From positions 1-64,000 of the forward strand of contig JANUSC010000383.1 of the NCBI GenBank assembly GCA_025200525.1: DNA of 64,000 nucleotides, in the 5' to 3' direction. Below are positions 38,201 through 49,622 of this stretch, piece after piece. A program made the position numbers and the translations under genes. Within the stretch, counting starts at the first letter, position 1; the number at the start of each line of letters is the position of its first letter. This DNA comes from Camellia lanceoleosa (lineage: Eukaryota > Streptophyta > Magnoliopsida > Ericales > Theaceae). The notes beneath the pieces are model-generated. The model did no database searches and was not told the origin of the DNA. It worked only from the letters and a program-made list of their open reading frames with translations.

Positions 38201-40497
38201 AATAAAAAAGAAAGTGGAATAGAAAATGAAATTCAATAAATATGGAAGTTGAATAAAAATAAAAATGGAAGTTGTATGAAATTAAAAATGGAAGTTCATT
38301 TAAGAAACCACTATACCTTAACGATCTATTTGCAAATTGAATAAAAAAAGGAAGTTGAGTAGAAAAGGAAACTCAATAAAAATGGAAGTTGTATAAAATA
38401 AAAAAAAATAAAAATGAAAGTTGAATAAAATTAAAAATCGAAGTTGAATAAAAATAAAAATGGATGTTGCATATAATTAAAAATGGAAGTTTATTCAAGA
38501 AACCATAATACCTTAACGATCTATTTGGAAATAAAATAACAATGGAACTTGAATGCAAAAGGACATTGAATAAAAATTGTTGTTCAATAAAAATAAAAAT
38601 GAAAGTTGCATTAAATTAAAAATGGAAGTTCATTTAATTTTGAAACCATTATACCCTAAAGATCAATTTGGAAATTAAAGATGGTAGTTGAATAGAAAAG
38701 GAAATTGAATAGAAAATGGAAGTTGCATAAAATAAAAATTGAAGTTCATTCAAGAAACTACCTAAAAATGGAAGTTTATTCAACTTCCTTTTTTATTTAA
38801 TTTCTAATTTCCCAATAAAATTAACTTAAATTAAAAAAAATGGAAGTTGCATGAAAAAGGAAGTTGAATAGAAAAGGAAATTGAATAAAAATGGAAGTTG
38901 AATAGAATAGGAAATTGAATAAAAATGGAAGTTGAATCAAAATGGAAGTTGAATAAAACCGAAGTTCATTCAAGAAACCACTATACCTTAACGATCTATT
39001 TGGAAATTAAATAAAAAAAAACAAATTCAATAAAAAAGGAAGATGCAACTTCTATTTTTATTTTTATTCAACTTCCATTTTCAATTTTATGTAACTTCCA
39101 TTATTCAACTTCTAGTTTTATCTAATTTCCTTCTGTATTCAACTTCCCTTTTTATTCAAATTCCATTTTTAATTTTATGCAACTTCCAATTTTATTTTTA
39201 CTCAACTTCCATTTTTATCCAATTTCCTAATAGATCGTTAAGGTATAGTAGTTTATTGGAGGAACTTTCATTTTTGTTTTTATTCAACTTCCATTTTTAT
39301 TCAATTTACTTTTCAATTCAACTTCCTTTTTTATTTAATTTCCAAATAGATCGTTAAGGTATAGTAGTTTATTTGATGAACATCCATTGTTAATTTCATG
39401 CAACTTCCATTTTTATTTTTATTCAATTTCCTTTTCTATTCAACTTCCTTTTTTATTTAATTGCCCAATAGATCGTTAAGGTAAAGTGATTTCTTGAATG
39501 AACTTCCATTTTTATTTTTATTCAATTTCCTATTCTATTCAACTACTATACCTCAACTTCCATTTTCATTTTTAATTTTATTCAACTTCAATTTTTTATT
39601 TTATGCAACTTCCATTGTTATTCAACTTCCTTTTTTATTAAATTTTGTTTTCTATTCAACTTCCATTTTTTATTTAAGTCCATTTTGATTCAACTTCTAT
39701 TTTTATTCAATTTTCTTTTCTATTCAACTTCATTTTTTATTCAACATCCATTTTTATTCAATTTCTTTTCTATTCAACTTCAAAAAATCACTATGCCTTA
39801 ACAGTCTATTTGGAAATTAAATAAAAAAGGAAGTTGAATAGAACATGAAATTGAATAACAATGGAAGTTGAATAAAAAATGAAGTTGAATAGAAAATAAA
39901 ATTGAATAAAAATGGAAGTTGAATATAAAAGGAAATTGAATAAAAATAAAAATAGAAGTTCATTCAAGAAACCACTATACCTTAACGATTTATTTGGAAA
40001 TTAAATAAAAATGAAAGTTGAATAAAAAATGAAAGTGAATAGAAAAAAAAATTTCAATGGAAGTTAATTCTAGAAACCACTATAACTTAACGATCTATTT
40101 GGAAATTAAAATAAAAAAAGAAGTTGAATAGAAAAAGAAATTGAATAAAAATGAAAGTTGAATAAAAATAAAAATGAAAGTTGCATAAAAATAACAATGG
40201 AAGTTTATTCAAGAAACCACTATATCTTAACGGTCTATTTGGAAATTGAATAAATATGGAAGTTGAATAAAAATAAAAAAGGAAGTTGAACAAAATTAAA
40301 AATTGAAAGTTCATTCAATATCCCACTATACCTTACCGATTTATTTGGAAATCGAATAAAAATGGAAGTCGAAGAGAGAAAATAATTGAATAAAAATGGA
40401 AGTTGCATAAAATTAACAATAGAAGTTCATTTAAAAAACCACTATGCATTAACGATCTATTTGGAAATTAAATAAAAATGGAAGTTGAATAAAAATA
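35299..40497. repeat. Satellite array 3, mixed orientation
   Basis: About 5.2 kb of the same satellite. By eye, minus from 35299 to ~35795, plus ~35795-36295, minus ~36295-37285, plus ~37290-37800, minus ~37800-38770, mixed ~38770-39030, plus ~39040-39780, minus ~39780-40497. Single-base runs occur at 37236-37253 (A) and 37649-37665 (T). It ends where the GC-rich palindromes of the truncated E2 LTR begin. No gene is supported. Confidence 0.95.
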
Positions 40498-40888
40498 GGA
40501 GATAAAAAACAACGGTCCGCTCGAGCGCACAACACACTGCTCGAGCGCACAACACACCGCTCGAGCGTAAAGAACAAAAACAAGGTCCGCTCGAGCGCAA
40601 TGATAACCGCTCGAGCGTAGATCTCTCACCTGCAGAAGTTTTGCAGGGACCAAAAATTGCTGGAAGAGTGTAAACCCCGCTCGAGCGTAGGAATGTCCGC
40701 CGAGCGAAAGGCTAAAAATGGGCAACCAAAGCTAGACCAAGGCTCAACCCAATTGTTCAAACACGCCTAATACATCCTAAAACTCGACCAAATAGAATTA
40801 AAGGATGACAACAACAACAATATGACAACGGAATCCACTAACATAAGTCCGGATATAATAATCAAATGGGAAAAGACCGGTCGCTATA
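40498..40888 (-). mobile_element. E2 3' LTR, truncated (first ~390 bp only)
   Basis: Starts (minus strand) TATAGCGACC at 40888 next to the polypurine tract and carries the palindrome cluster (~40514-40706) in good condition. It then passes into satellite at about 40498-40510, so roughly 1.45 kb of the LTR is missing. Compared with E2's own 5' LTR (47742-47898), the palindromes here are intact while those in the 5' copy are shortened. Confidence 0.85.
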
Positions 40889-40904
40889 ACCTCCCCTTAA
40901 AAAA
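40889..40904 (-). promoter_or_regulatory. E2 polypurine tract
   Basis: On the minus strand TTTTTTAAGGGGAGGT directly abuts the LTR start TATAGCGACC. This is the standard plus-strand primer position of gypsy elements. Confidence 0.85.
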
Positions 40905-41287
40905 TTTCGCCCCTAAATTAAGCATAAGTTGTAAAAACAGTTTTTCTCAATTCCCAATGATATTATAAAACAATAAACAACACTTGACCCAATACCGTCA
41001 CTTCATCTCTTATCAAGAGGCATCTCATAATATGTATAACCCAACATATATTTCAAACCGCATCAATGTTATGCATTATTCGTTTCAATGTTAACAAATT
41101 CCATATCATATTCAATCTCATGATATAAACAACACATTCAATATATAAATGTTATATTCCACTTCCATAAAAGGCAAGTTCAAAATGCTAACATTAAATC
41201 CAAAACATTCTCAATGTTTTTCAACTTATGATATATATATAAAAGTTCTCAAGTTCAACAATACTACAAAATCTATATATAAGATTT
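40905..41287 (-). other. E2 3' non-coding region
   Basis: About 380 bp of A+T-rich sequence between the pol stop and the polypurine tract. Apart from the decayed AAATTTCG palindrome next to the tract, nothing recognisable is seen. Confidence 0.7.
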
Positions 41288-41785
41288 CTAATCACTAAAC
41301 ATGTCCTGATATTTCTCGCACTTCCAATTCACGCTCCCAATTGGCTTCCTCCACTCGTGATGCTTCCACAAAACTTTCACTAAAGGGATGGTTTTGCCTC
41401 GCAAAACTTGATCCCGCCTATCCAAAACCCGTGACGGTCTCTCCTCATACGAGACATCCTCATCAACCACTAAATCACCCAATCCAACACATGTGACGGA
41501 TCTGGCTCATACTTCCGAAGCATACTCACATGAAACACATCATGAACTCCGGATAATTGCGGTGGCAAAGCTAAACGATAGGCAGCCTCGCCAATCCTCT
41601 CAAGGATCTCAAAAGGCCCAATAAACCGAGGGGATAACTTCCCACTCTTTCCAAACCTCATCAAACCTCGTTTGGGTGATATCTTCTAAAGACATGATCA
41701 CCCACCTCAAATACCAAAGGTCTCCTCCTACGGTCAAGATAAGATTTCGACGACTCAGGTCAGAACAAGCCTCTTACGGATAAGC
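41288..41785 (-). pseudogene. E2 integrase C-terminus with chromodomain-like tail
   Basis: Two overlapping frames. One reads MRFGKSGKLSPRFIGPFEIL then AYRLALPPQLSGVHDVFHVS, the GPF/Y-type integrase C-terminal domain. The other reads RVLDRRDQVLRGKTIPLVKV then LWKHHEW, the chromodomain-like tail of Tekay-type chromoviruses, thought to steer integration to heterochromatin. The last residues of the usual ATWE...YPHLF ending are decayed. A frameshift separates the two parts near 41475. Confidence 0.85.
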
Positions 41786-42621
41786 TCAACTTTCTCCGCT
41801 GCTTCTCACCAACTCGACCCAACAGAGGGCATCACCCACCTCGCCCAACAAACAGAGATCTACACGGCCGCCATACAAGGCCTCAAACGGTGCCATACCG
41901 ATACTAGATCGAAAGCTATTGTTGTAGGCAAACTCCACTAATGGTAAGTGCCTCCCACGACCCACTAAAGTCGAGAACACAACCCCAAGCATATCCTCAA
42001 GGATCTCAATAGTACGCCGACCGCCTGCACCCGAGGATGATAAGCCGTGCTAAAGGTCAACTTAGTGCCTAAAGCACTCAGAACTCGCCACAACCTAGCA
42101 AAGAAACGAGGATCTCTATCTCGAGACGATCGTCATCGACCCCGTGCAACCTCATTATGTCCCGGATATATAAGTCGGCAAGATGATCTACAATCTCGAC
42201 ACGCATAGGAATGAAGTGCGCCGACTTCACAACCGGTCTACAACCACCCAAATAGCATCACTACCACGAGTCTTCTAAGACCCACAACAAAGTCCATAGT
42301 GACAAGCTCCCACTTCCACTCTAAGAATAGGCAAGGGTTGCAACAAACCGCCGGGCCTCGATGTTCGGCATTCACTTGTCGACAAGTAAGGCACCTAGAT
42401 ACGAAGTCGCCACATCTCTTCATACCCCGCCACCAAAACTGGCGACCCAAATCCTGATACATCTTAGTACCTCCCGGATGTACCGCAAGGCGCGAATGAT
42501 GAAACTCTCGGAGTACCTCCTCTCGGCAAGACTCTGGCACAAACAGACGGTCTCGGTATCTCACACTCAGGTCGGGATACACCATCAAACCCTTCTCAAC
42601 CTTCCCAATGGAAATCTTTTC
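41786..42621 (-). pseudogene. E2 integrase: zinc-binding and catalytic core, broken
   Basis: The HHCC zinc-binding domain is intact at about 42540-42380 (EFHHSRLAVHPGGTKMYQDL, FWWRGMKRCGDFV, CLTCRQVNAEH). The core begins [14 protein letters not shown], with the first catalytic Asp. The middle (about 42240-41995) is frameshifted, so the second Asp and the Glu cannot be followed in one frame. The conserved core end LVEFAYNNSFRSSIGMAPFEALYG is readable at 41786-41992. Confidence 0.85.
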
Positions 42622-43529
42622 TCAGAGAGATTCTACCTCAAGATCACCCCTTTGAGCCTCTAACACTCGAGTCACAAGTGTAGGTTGTGCAACAACAGAA
42701 AACAAGGCCGCAGCCTCTACGGATTCGCCCAGATGCAAATCAAACTCCCCAACTGCACCTAACATTTCCCACTCTCGGATGGCTATACTAGCTAAGTCAC
42801 CAACAGATTTCCTACTAAGGGCATCGGCCACAACATTGGCCTTTCCCGGATGATAGTGCAACTCGAAGTCATAATCCTCAATGAACTCTATCCACCTCAT
42901 CTGCCTCAAATTCGTGTCTTCAGGTAAACAGATATTTCAGACTCTTATGATCGGAGAATACCTCAAATTTCTCACCATACGATAATGCCTCCAAATCTTC
43001 AAGGCAAATATTACTACGCTAACTCTAAGTCGTATGAGGGTAATTCTTCTCATGAATTTTCAATCGACGTGAGCCATAGGCGACCACTTTTCCTCTTGCA
43101 TCAACACACAACCTGCACCTCTCGTGAGGCATCACAATAGATGCATAACCCAACCCCTCTTGAATAATCAAGACCGAGCGGTAGTCAATCTAACTTTCAA
43201 CTCTCAAATGACTTTTCACAAGTCTCACTCCAAACAAATTTGACTCCTTCCGAGTCAATCTAGTCAATGGTGAAGCTAACTCGAGAAATCTTTCACAAAC
43301 CGACGGTAATACCCCGCTAATCCCGTAAAATCAGATCTCAAACACACTCTTAGGTCAGGCCCAATCTTGCATCGCCGCCTTGGATGTATCAACAGACACC
43401 CCTTTCCCAGAAACTACATGGCCTAAGAACCTCACCTCCTCTAGCCAGAACTCACACTTCCCGAACTTAGCATACAGCTTACGGGCTCTAAGTAACTCAA
43501 GCACCACTCTCAAGTGCTCGTGCTCCTCC
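42622..43529 (-). pseudogene. E2 RT connection and RNase H, heavily frameshifted
   Basis: Begins with [20 protein letters not shown] and [19 protein letters not shown], the usual sequence after the RT palm. About 43340-42910 is broken by many indels. RNase H ends in WIEFIEDYDFELHYHPGKAN and VVADALSRKS at 42909-42780, the conserved gypsy RNase H to integrase junction. The core catalytic residues cannot be followed in one frame. Confidence 0.8.
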
Positions 43530-44565
43530 TCAAGGTGAATAAATCGTAATGTCGTCCACGAATACGACCACAAAATGATCCAATAAGTCACGGAAGATCC
43601 GGTTCATCAAATCCATAAACACTGCCGGTGCTTTAGTGAGCCCAAACGGCATCACCAGAAATTCATAATGACCATACCGCGTACGGAATGCCGTCTTAGG
43701 AATATCCTCCTCCCTGACTCTCAACTGATGATAACCCGATCTCAAATCTATCTTAGAGAAACAACGGGAACCCTTCAACTGGTCAAACAAATCATCAATA
43801 CGGGGCATAGGATACTTATTCTTAACCGTAGCCCGATTCAATTTCCTGTAATCAATACACAATCTCAAGGCACCACCTTTCTTCTTAGCAAAGAGGGCCG
43901 GTGCTCCCCACGGCGAAACACTAGGACGGATATAGCCCTTATCTAACAACTCCTGGAGTTGAACCTTCAACTCAACCAACTCGGCTGGGGCAAAACGGTA
44001 AGGTGCCATAGAAATCGGCGCCATGCCGGGCACTAAATCAATAGAGAACTCAATCTCCCGCTGAGGTGGCAAACCAACAAGATCCTCGGGAAAAACGTCC
44101 GAATACTCACAAACCACCCTCGGCAAAACAATCTGGGTCTCATCACCCTCACTAATCGAAAGACTAGCAAGTAGACCACTAAGCTCACTCCGCCCCCGCG
44201 GATCACACTCCGGTGGCAAAACACTACCAACCCAGTCCCCTAGAAAACGAAAACACTCCCCGTTCACGGTACAACAAGTGACCCTCTGACGGTAGCAATC
44301 AATAACTGCCCGGTATGACGACAACCAATCCATACCCAAAATAACATCAAAGCCCTTCATGGGCATAACTACAAAAGAGAAAGGGATTCTATGATCATCG
44401 ACCTCTATATCACAACCCCTAACACCTTGTTTCAAAATCAACTCACCCCCAAGAGGTGACACTACACAAATAGGAGATGCTAACTGAGCTAACTCCAACT
44501 CCAAAATGGATGCAAATGCAAAGAGACACGAAAGAATGAGATGCACCAGACGATCAAAACACTAG
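43530..44565 (-). pseudogene. E2 protease and reverse transcriptase (338-codon open frame)
   Basis: The longest clean coding stretch in the window. The protease active site DSGASHSF can be read just upstream (~44530-44560) only across a 2-base frameshift. Its second half, with [19 protein letters not shown], is in frame. RT follows with [92 protein letters not shown] and the catalytic FVDD (DD at 43551-43556). It runs out of frame right after the catalytic site. The small plus-strand open frames opposite are shadows. Confidence 0.9.
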
Positions 44566-45831
44566 CAACAATTGCAAAACAAGAAGGTACCTCTCATAAC
44601 AGATGGAGCCGAGACAGATCCTACGCTGTAACAAAGATACACGCCTGCATTTACCTTCGATCAACCTCGCCACCCTCGGAGCAGAAGATTGCTGCACAGA
44701 CTGGGACGAAGAAGCCCCATGATTGGCCCTCGAGGCTCGAATCGATGGAGCAGTGATCGAAGTCTACCTCGAACCAGATGCACAGACGCGTGCACCCAAT
44801 CAGGCAAACCTCTTCATGTGCCCGACCGCAAGACTGAAAACAAGAGAGCGGCCGCCTCGCCTCGACTCGCTCGATCGAGCCAAGAAGATGTCGCCTTCAA
44901 CTCCTCCTCTCGAGGACAACCGAGACTTGTGACCCAAATGCCACACTTGAAACAGTAACGCCTCGACTACCTTTCCCGTAACTAGCACTCGGCCTTTGGA
45001 AAAGTGGATCTAGAAAAACTACTCTGAGGTCAGCCGAGGAGTGAAACCTCTCGCCTCCTGCCGCCACCGCCATCCCGACTCCTTTTGGAGCCTTCGCTTC
45101 CTCTTCCCGTGATCATAATCTCGGTATGGGCACAGATCAACCAATCGCCCAAAATCCCTAATCATAGATCCGACAACTCTCAAAGATGAGGCCACGCCTC
45201 AACTTCTTCTCAAACTCAATGCAACGGCGTTCCTCGCCGCCACCAACTCGAGTGCAAACTCGACAAACTAGTGAATGACCTCAAACTCGCCATCGACAAA
45301 CCGTTTCGCTCAAGATGGCAAACCGATCTCTCAACTTCTCTGAACACTAGAGATGTACTTCTCAAACGCATCAACAAAAGCCTTCCAAGTAGCTCCAATA
45401 CGACCCTTGGTGAATTTCCACCATCGACCGCATCCCTTTCAACCGGAAAGATGCCAAGGTCACCTTCAATCCTCGCCTTCGATGCCTAGCATCTCAAACG
45501 CTTTAGTTCTGCTCGAGCCATTAAATGCGCCTTAAGCGGCTCGCTAGGATCACCTAAAAATTCGTCCCGTGAGACCGAAGAATTCCCTCTTCGAAAAGAA
45601 GGTCCTCAGATTCGCCACAACAACTCGAGCTCGATTCTCGAGCCCTAAGAATGCCTCTCGACTCCCTAAAAGCTCCATATCTCTTGGGCCAAAGCGCCAT
45701 AACTCGTCTCTCCCATCTTGGCTCGGCCACATTGGCACGCCAACACCCTCTGAATCGGAATTTCATCCCAGATAGGCACTCTGCTGGTTCCGCCTACCAC
45801 GCCTCCCACGACCTCGTCCTCGTCCTGACAT
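44566..45831 (-). pseudogene. E2 gag, heavily frameshifted
   Basis: Starts with ATG at 45831-45829 and an RG-rich N-terminus (MSGRGRGRGRRGRR), then meets a stop after about 22 codons. Further on, KVTLASFRLKG resembles the VTLATFML segment of the retrotransposon gag domain. Near 44962-44925 the minus strand gives CFKCG followed, across a frameshift, by LGHKSR, a CCHC zinc knuckle remnant. The region is richer in G+C and CpG than the rest of the window and has more indels than RT. Several opposite-strand open frames are shadows. Confidence 0.7.
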
Positions 45832-46219
45832 CCTAATAAAGGAAACAAAGACGTTAGCACTCTAAACAATATGCCAAAACTATGACACTCGCGTCCTAAT
45901 ACATTGGACAACAATAAATCACACCACGTAAGCACATAATCACATAAGCACCTACGAATTTCATTCCTGGATAATGATAGTCCCAAGGCGTCCCTAAAGT
46001 TCCGGTTGGAAACAACATTGATCAGGTGCCTTTCCAACAAGACTTTCAGAGACTCAAGGATCCAATCAATATCCTAGGAGCTATATTCCATACCCACATA
46101 GTCACATAAACATGTTATCATATAAGTATGGAATCATTACACTAAGTCTCTATCAAACGAGACGAACCCATTGTGACACTAATCACTTCCCACGTACCCG
46201 AAGTATTCGAACCCGGTAC
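45832..46219 (-). other. E2 leader (5' untranslated region)
   Basis: About 390 bp between the primer site and gag, homologous to 3030-3414 of element B. No gene. Confidence 0.75.
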
Positions 46220-46231
46220 GCTCTGATACCA
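46220..46231 (-). promoter_or_regulatory. E2 primer-binding site (initiator Met tRNA)
   Basis: On the minus strand TGGTATCAGAGC, complementary to the 3' end of plant initiator methionine tRNA, three bases (ACT) after the LTR end GTTACA. Confidence 0.9.
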
Positions 46232-46935
46232 AGTTGTAACGCCCTCAAAATTAAACCCATTAAATATAAAACAAGACATGCATTATTAAAAGAAAACATT
46301 ATATTATTTCAATCATCAGAGTATCACGAAATAAAACATCATAATAAATGCCCTACGGGCTTACATCTTGCCAAGCCAACACTTGGACACAATTCCATGA
46401 GTTCTAACTCAAATCAATTAAAGCCCTGGGCTTGAATGTTATGAAACAACTAAAACAATAAAGCAAATCTTCAAGTCCAAATCCTCACAAGCTAAGTCTT
46501 TGGAGGTAGTGAACCACCTGAACCTGAAAATGAAGTTCCCATATAGGGTGAGCCACAGCCCAGTAGGGAAATACTAAACCAAGCATAAGAATTAACTAAA
46601 GCAGTGGCATCCAATACATGGTTAACACCAAATAATCAATTTACAATTTTATGACACGAATGTCTACATTGCCTATGACACTTTGTCTATGGCATAACTC
46701 ACCTTCCAACTATGGCACAGAACCTGGCCAAACAACTCAACATGGATAACAAATCAGGTTAAACCTTTCTTATAACAAAATAAACACATATACTGGTGTT
46801 ATAACAATCTCAAACAAATCCACTTCTATACTTCCCAACTGATACACATGGTGGTGATGTATCATATCAACAACAAATAGATAAGCATATGAGCTATATC
46901 TCTGCTATAGGCGCGCATATAAGCAGCAACCCTGG

Positions 46936-47028
46936 GTTCATCCCCTATCTTCCCATAATCATTAACCGGTTTAGAGGTACATCCCCCATCTTCCCCTAAA
47001 CCATGGAGTACATCTCCTATCTCCTCCC
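46936..47028 (-). other. Triple-hairpin module (copy in E2 5' LTR)
   Basis: Same order as in LTR D. The middle stem GGTTTAG/CTAAACC is perfect and the repeated loop word is GATAGGGGATG with small changes. The third hairpin is weak in this copy. Confidence 0.6.
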
Positions 47029-47179
47029 ATACACAAGTAATGCATATAAACATAGCGTCGTACACATAATAAATCAATACATAAATTTAATGTATTATTC
47101 CAACTTTTATACTTAACAACTTAACCAAATGATTAGTTTCAATTTTGCCTAATCCACATGCAGTGTCTACAACAATCAT

Positions 47180-47200
47180 GGCTATCCTCCACCAATAGCC
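47180..47200 (-). other. Conserved LTR hairpin (copy in E2 5' LTR)
   Basis: In LTR sense GGCTATT-N7-GATAGCC, a 7-bp stem whose loop-closing pair is U-G. Confidence 0.7.
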
Positions 47201-48085
47201 CAAAACAATTATTTCTAAACAAGAAATAAATATAACAACAAATGTAATTTCAACATTCTCAAAGGTAAGTATTTAAACTAACCAAATACATCATTAAACC
47301 ACTAAATTCCCCAATCTCATGAATTAAACCCAATATCACAATCTTCCCTTGAATTAATTATATAAATTAATCTATGACAAACCCTAGGGTTTCTCCCAAA
47401 TTACCAAACTACCCCCACATACCAAAATACCACCACTTAGGATTAAAACGTATAAATGGAGTAGGAAATCCCTACCTCGAAGAAATAACTCAAAAGGAGA
47501 AGATGAAGATGATGCCCAAAACTCCAAAGTGCTCCTAATCCACAATTTCTCAGATTACAATGTAGCCCTCACTCTCCTCTACCTTTTTAATGAAGGAACA
47601 AGGGTGGATTCACACTCTAAATAGATCAATCCTAAGAGAGAAGATGAGTTGGGATAGAGAGAACTCGTAACCTAGGGTTTTATAAACTGAAAGGGGCTGA
47701 AAAACTGTTTTAAAACACGCCATGCTAGATTTAAACTCGACAGTCCGCCGAAGCACAACACACCGCCGGCGTAAGAACAAAAACAAGGTCCGCCGAGCGC
47801 AATTATAACCGCCGGCGTAGATCTCACCGCAAAAGTTTTGCAGGACCAAAAATTTGGAAGAGTGTAAACCCCGCCGAAGAGGAATGTCCGCCGAGCGGAA
47901 AGGCTAAAAACTGGGCAACCAACAGCTAGACCAAGGCTCAACCCAATTGTTCGAAACACGCCTAACACATCCTAAAACTCAACCAAATAGAATTAAAGGA
48001 TGACAACAACAACAATATGACAACGGAATCCACGGAACATAAGTCCGGATATAATAATCAAATGGGAAAAGACCGGGTCGCTATA

Positions 48086-49622
48086 AAACCACTATACCTT
48101 AACGCTCTATTTGGAAATTAAAAAAAAAAAAAAAGAAGTTGAATAGAAAAGTATATTGAATAAAAGTTGAAGTTTAATAAAAATAGAAATGGAAGTTGAA
48201 TAAAATTTACAATGGAAGTTCATCCAATAAACTACTATACGTTAACGATCTATTTGGAAATTAAATAAAAAATGAAGTTGAATAAAAATAAAAATGGAAG
48301 TTCATTCAAAAAATCACTCTACCTTAACGATCTACTTGAAAATTAAATAAAAAAGAAAGTTAAATAGAAAAGGTAATCGAATAAAAGTTGAAATTGAATA
48401 AAAATAGAAATGGAAGTTCCCTAAAATTAAAAATGGAAGTTCATTCAAGAAACTACTATACCATAACGCTCTATTTGGAAATTAAATAAAAAATGAAGTT
48501 CATTCAAGAAACCATTATACCCTAGCGATCTATTTGGAAGTTGAATAAAAATAGAAAAGGAAATTGAATAAAAATGGAAGTTGCATAACATTAAAAGTAG
48601 AAGTTCATCCAATAAACCATTATACCTTAACGATCTATTTGGAAATTAAATAAAAAAGGAAGTTGAATAACAATGGAAGTTGCATAAAAATAAAAATGAA
48701 GTTCATTCAAAAAACCACAATACCTTAATGATCTATATGAAAATTAAATAAAAATGGAAGTGGAAAGGAAAAGGAAATTGAATAGAAAATTAAATAAAAA
48801 AGGAAGTTGAATAGAAAAGAAAATTTAACAAAAAAGGTAGTTGAATAAAAAAGAAAATTGAATAAAAATGGAAGTTGAGTACAATTAACAATGGAAGTTC
48901 ATTCAAGAAACCACTATACCTTAACGATCTACTTGGAAATTAAATAGAAAAGGAAATTGAATAAAATGGAAGTTGCATAAAATAAAAAATGGAAGTTCAT
49001 TCAAGAAACTACTATACCTTAAACGATCTATCTGGAAATTTAATAAAAAAGGAAATTGAATAAAAATGGAACTTGAATAAAATTAAAAATGGAAATTCAT
49101 TCAATAAACCAGTATAACTTAATGATCTATTTGGAAATTAAATAAAAAAGGAAGTTGAATAGAAAAGGAAATTGTATAAAAATTGAAGTTGAATAAAAAT
49201 AAAAATGGAAGTTCATTCAAGAAATCACTATATCTTAACGATCTATTTGGAAATTAAATAAAAAAGAAAGTTGAATAGAATAGGAAATTGAATAAAAATG
49301 GAAGTTGAATAAAATTAACAAAGGAAGTTGCATAAAATTCACAATTGAAGTTCATTGAAGAAACCACTATACCATAACGATCTATTTGGAAATTAAATAA
49401 AAAATGCAAGTTGAATAGAAAATGAAATTGAATAAAAATTGAAGTTGAATAGAAAAGGAAATTGAATAAAAATAAAAATGGAAGTTGCATGAAATTAACA
49501 ATGGAAGTTCATTCAAGAAACACTATACCTTAACGATCTATTTGGAAATTAAATAAAAAAGAAAGTTGAACAGAAATGGAAATTGATTAAAAACGGAAGT
49601 CGAATAAAATTAACAATGGTAG
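48086..49622 (-). repeat. Satellite array 4
   Basis: About 1.5 kb of satellite, essentially all minus orientation (ACCACTATACCTTAACGATC cores), between E2 and E3. Its continuation is array 5, on the other side of the E3 insertion. No gene. Confidence 0.95.
49618..49622 (+). repeat. Target-site duplication of E3 (left)
   Basis: GGTAG, against AGTAG at 61220-61224 (one mismatch). Removing the element restores an ordinary satellite unit (AACAATGG.AGTTCATTCAAG). Confidence 0.8.

Larger units (their letters stand above)
40498..48085 (-). mobile_element. E2: Ty3/gypsy retrotransposon (Tekay-like), minus strand, 3' LTR truncated
   Basis: Order on the minus strand: 5' LTR (48085-46235), primer site (46231-46220), leader, gag start at 45831, protease, RT, RNase H, integrase with chromodomain-like tail, polypurine tract (40904-40889), then only the first ~390 bp of the 3' LTR before satellite resumes. 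The gene order protease-RT-RNase H-integrase is diagnostic of Ty3/gypsy. Many frameshifts are present, densest in gag and around RNase H. Truncation of the 3' LTR against satellite removes the second target duplication. Confidence 0.9.
46235..48085 (-). mobile_element. E2 5' LTR, TATAGC-type
   Basis: 1851 bp. In its own sense it begins TATAGCGACC (48085) and ends GGGCGTTACA (46235). It holds the palindrome cluster at 47742-47898 with nearly all sites shortened by one or two bases, the hairpin at 47180-47200, the triple-hairpin module at 46936-47028 and the shared CTGGGC/GCTCACCC block at ~46488-46570. The right flank is satellite, resuming at AAACCACTATACC. Confidence 0.9.

Noticed and set aside
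44541..45836. Several plus-strand open frames in G+C-rich sequence
   Set aside because: They are antisense to E2 gag, where the gag start, capsid-like words and a zinc knuckle are on the minus strand.
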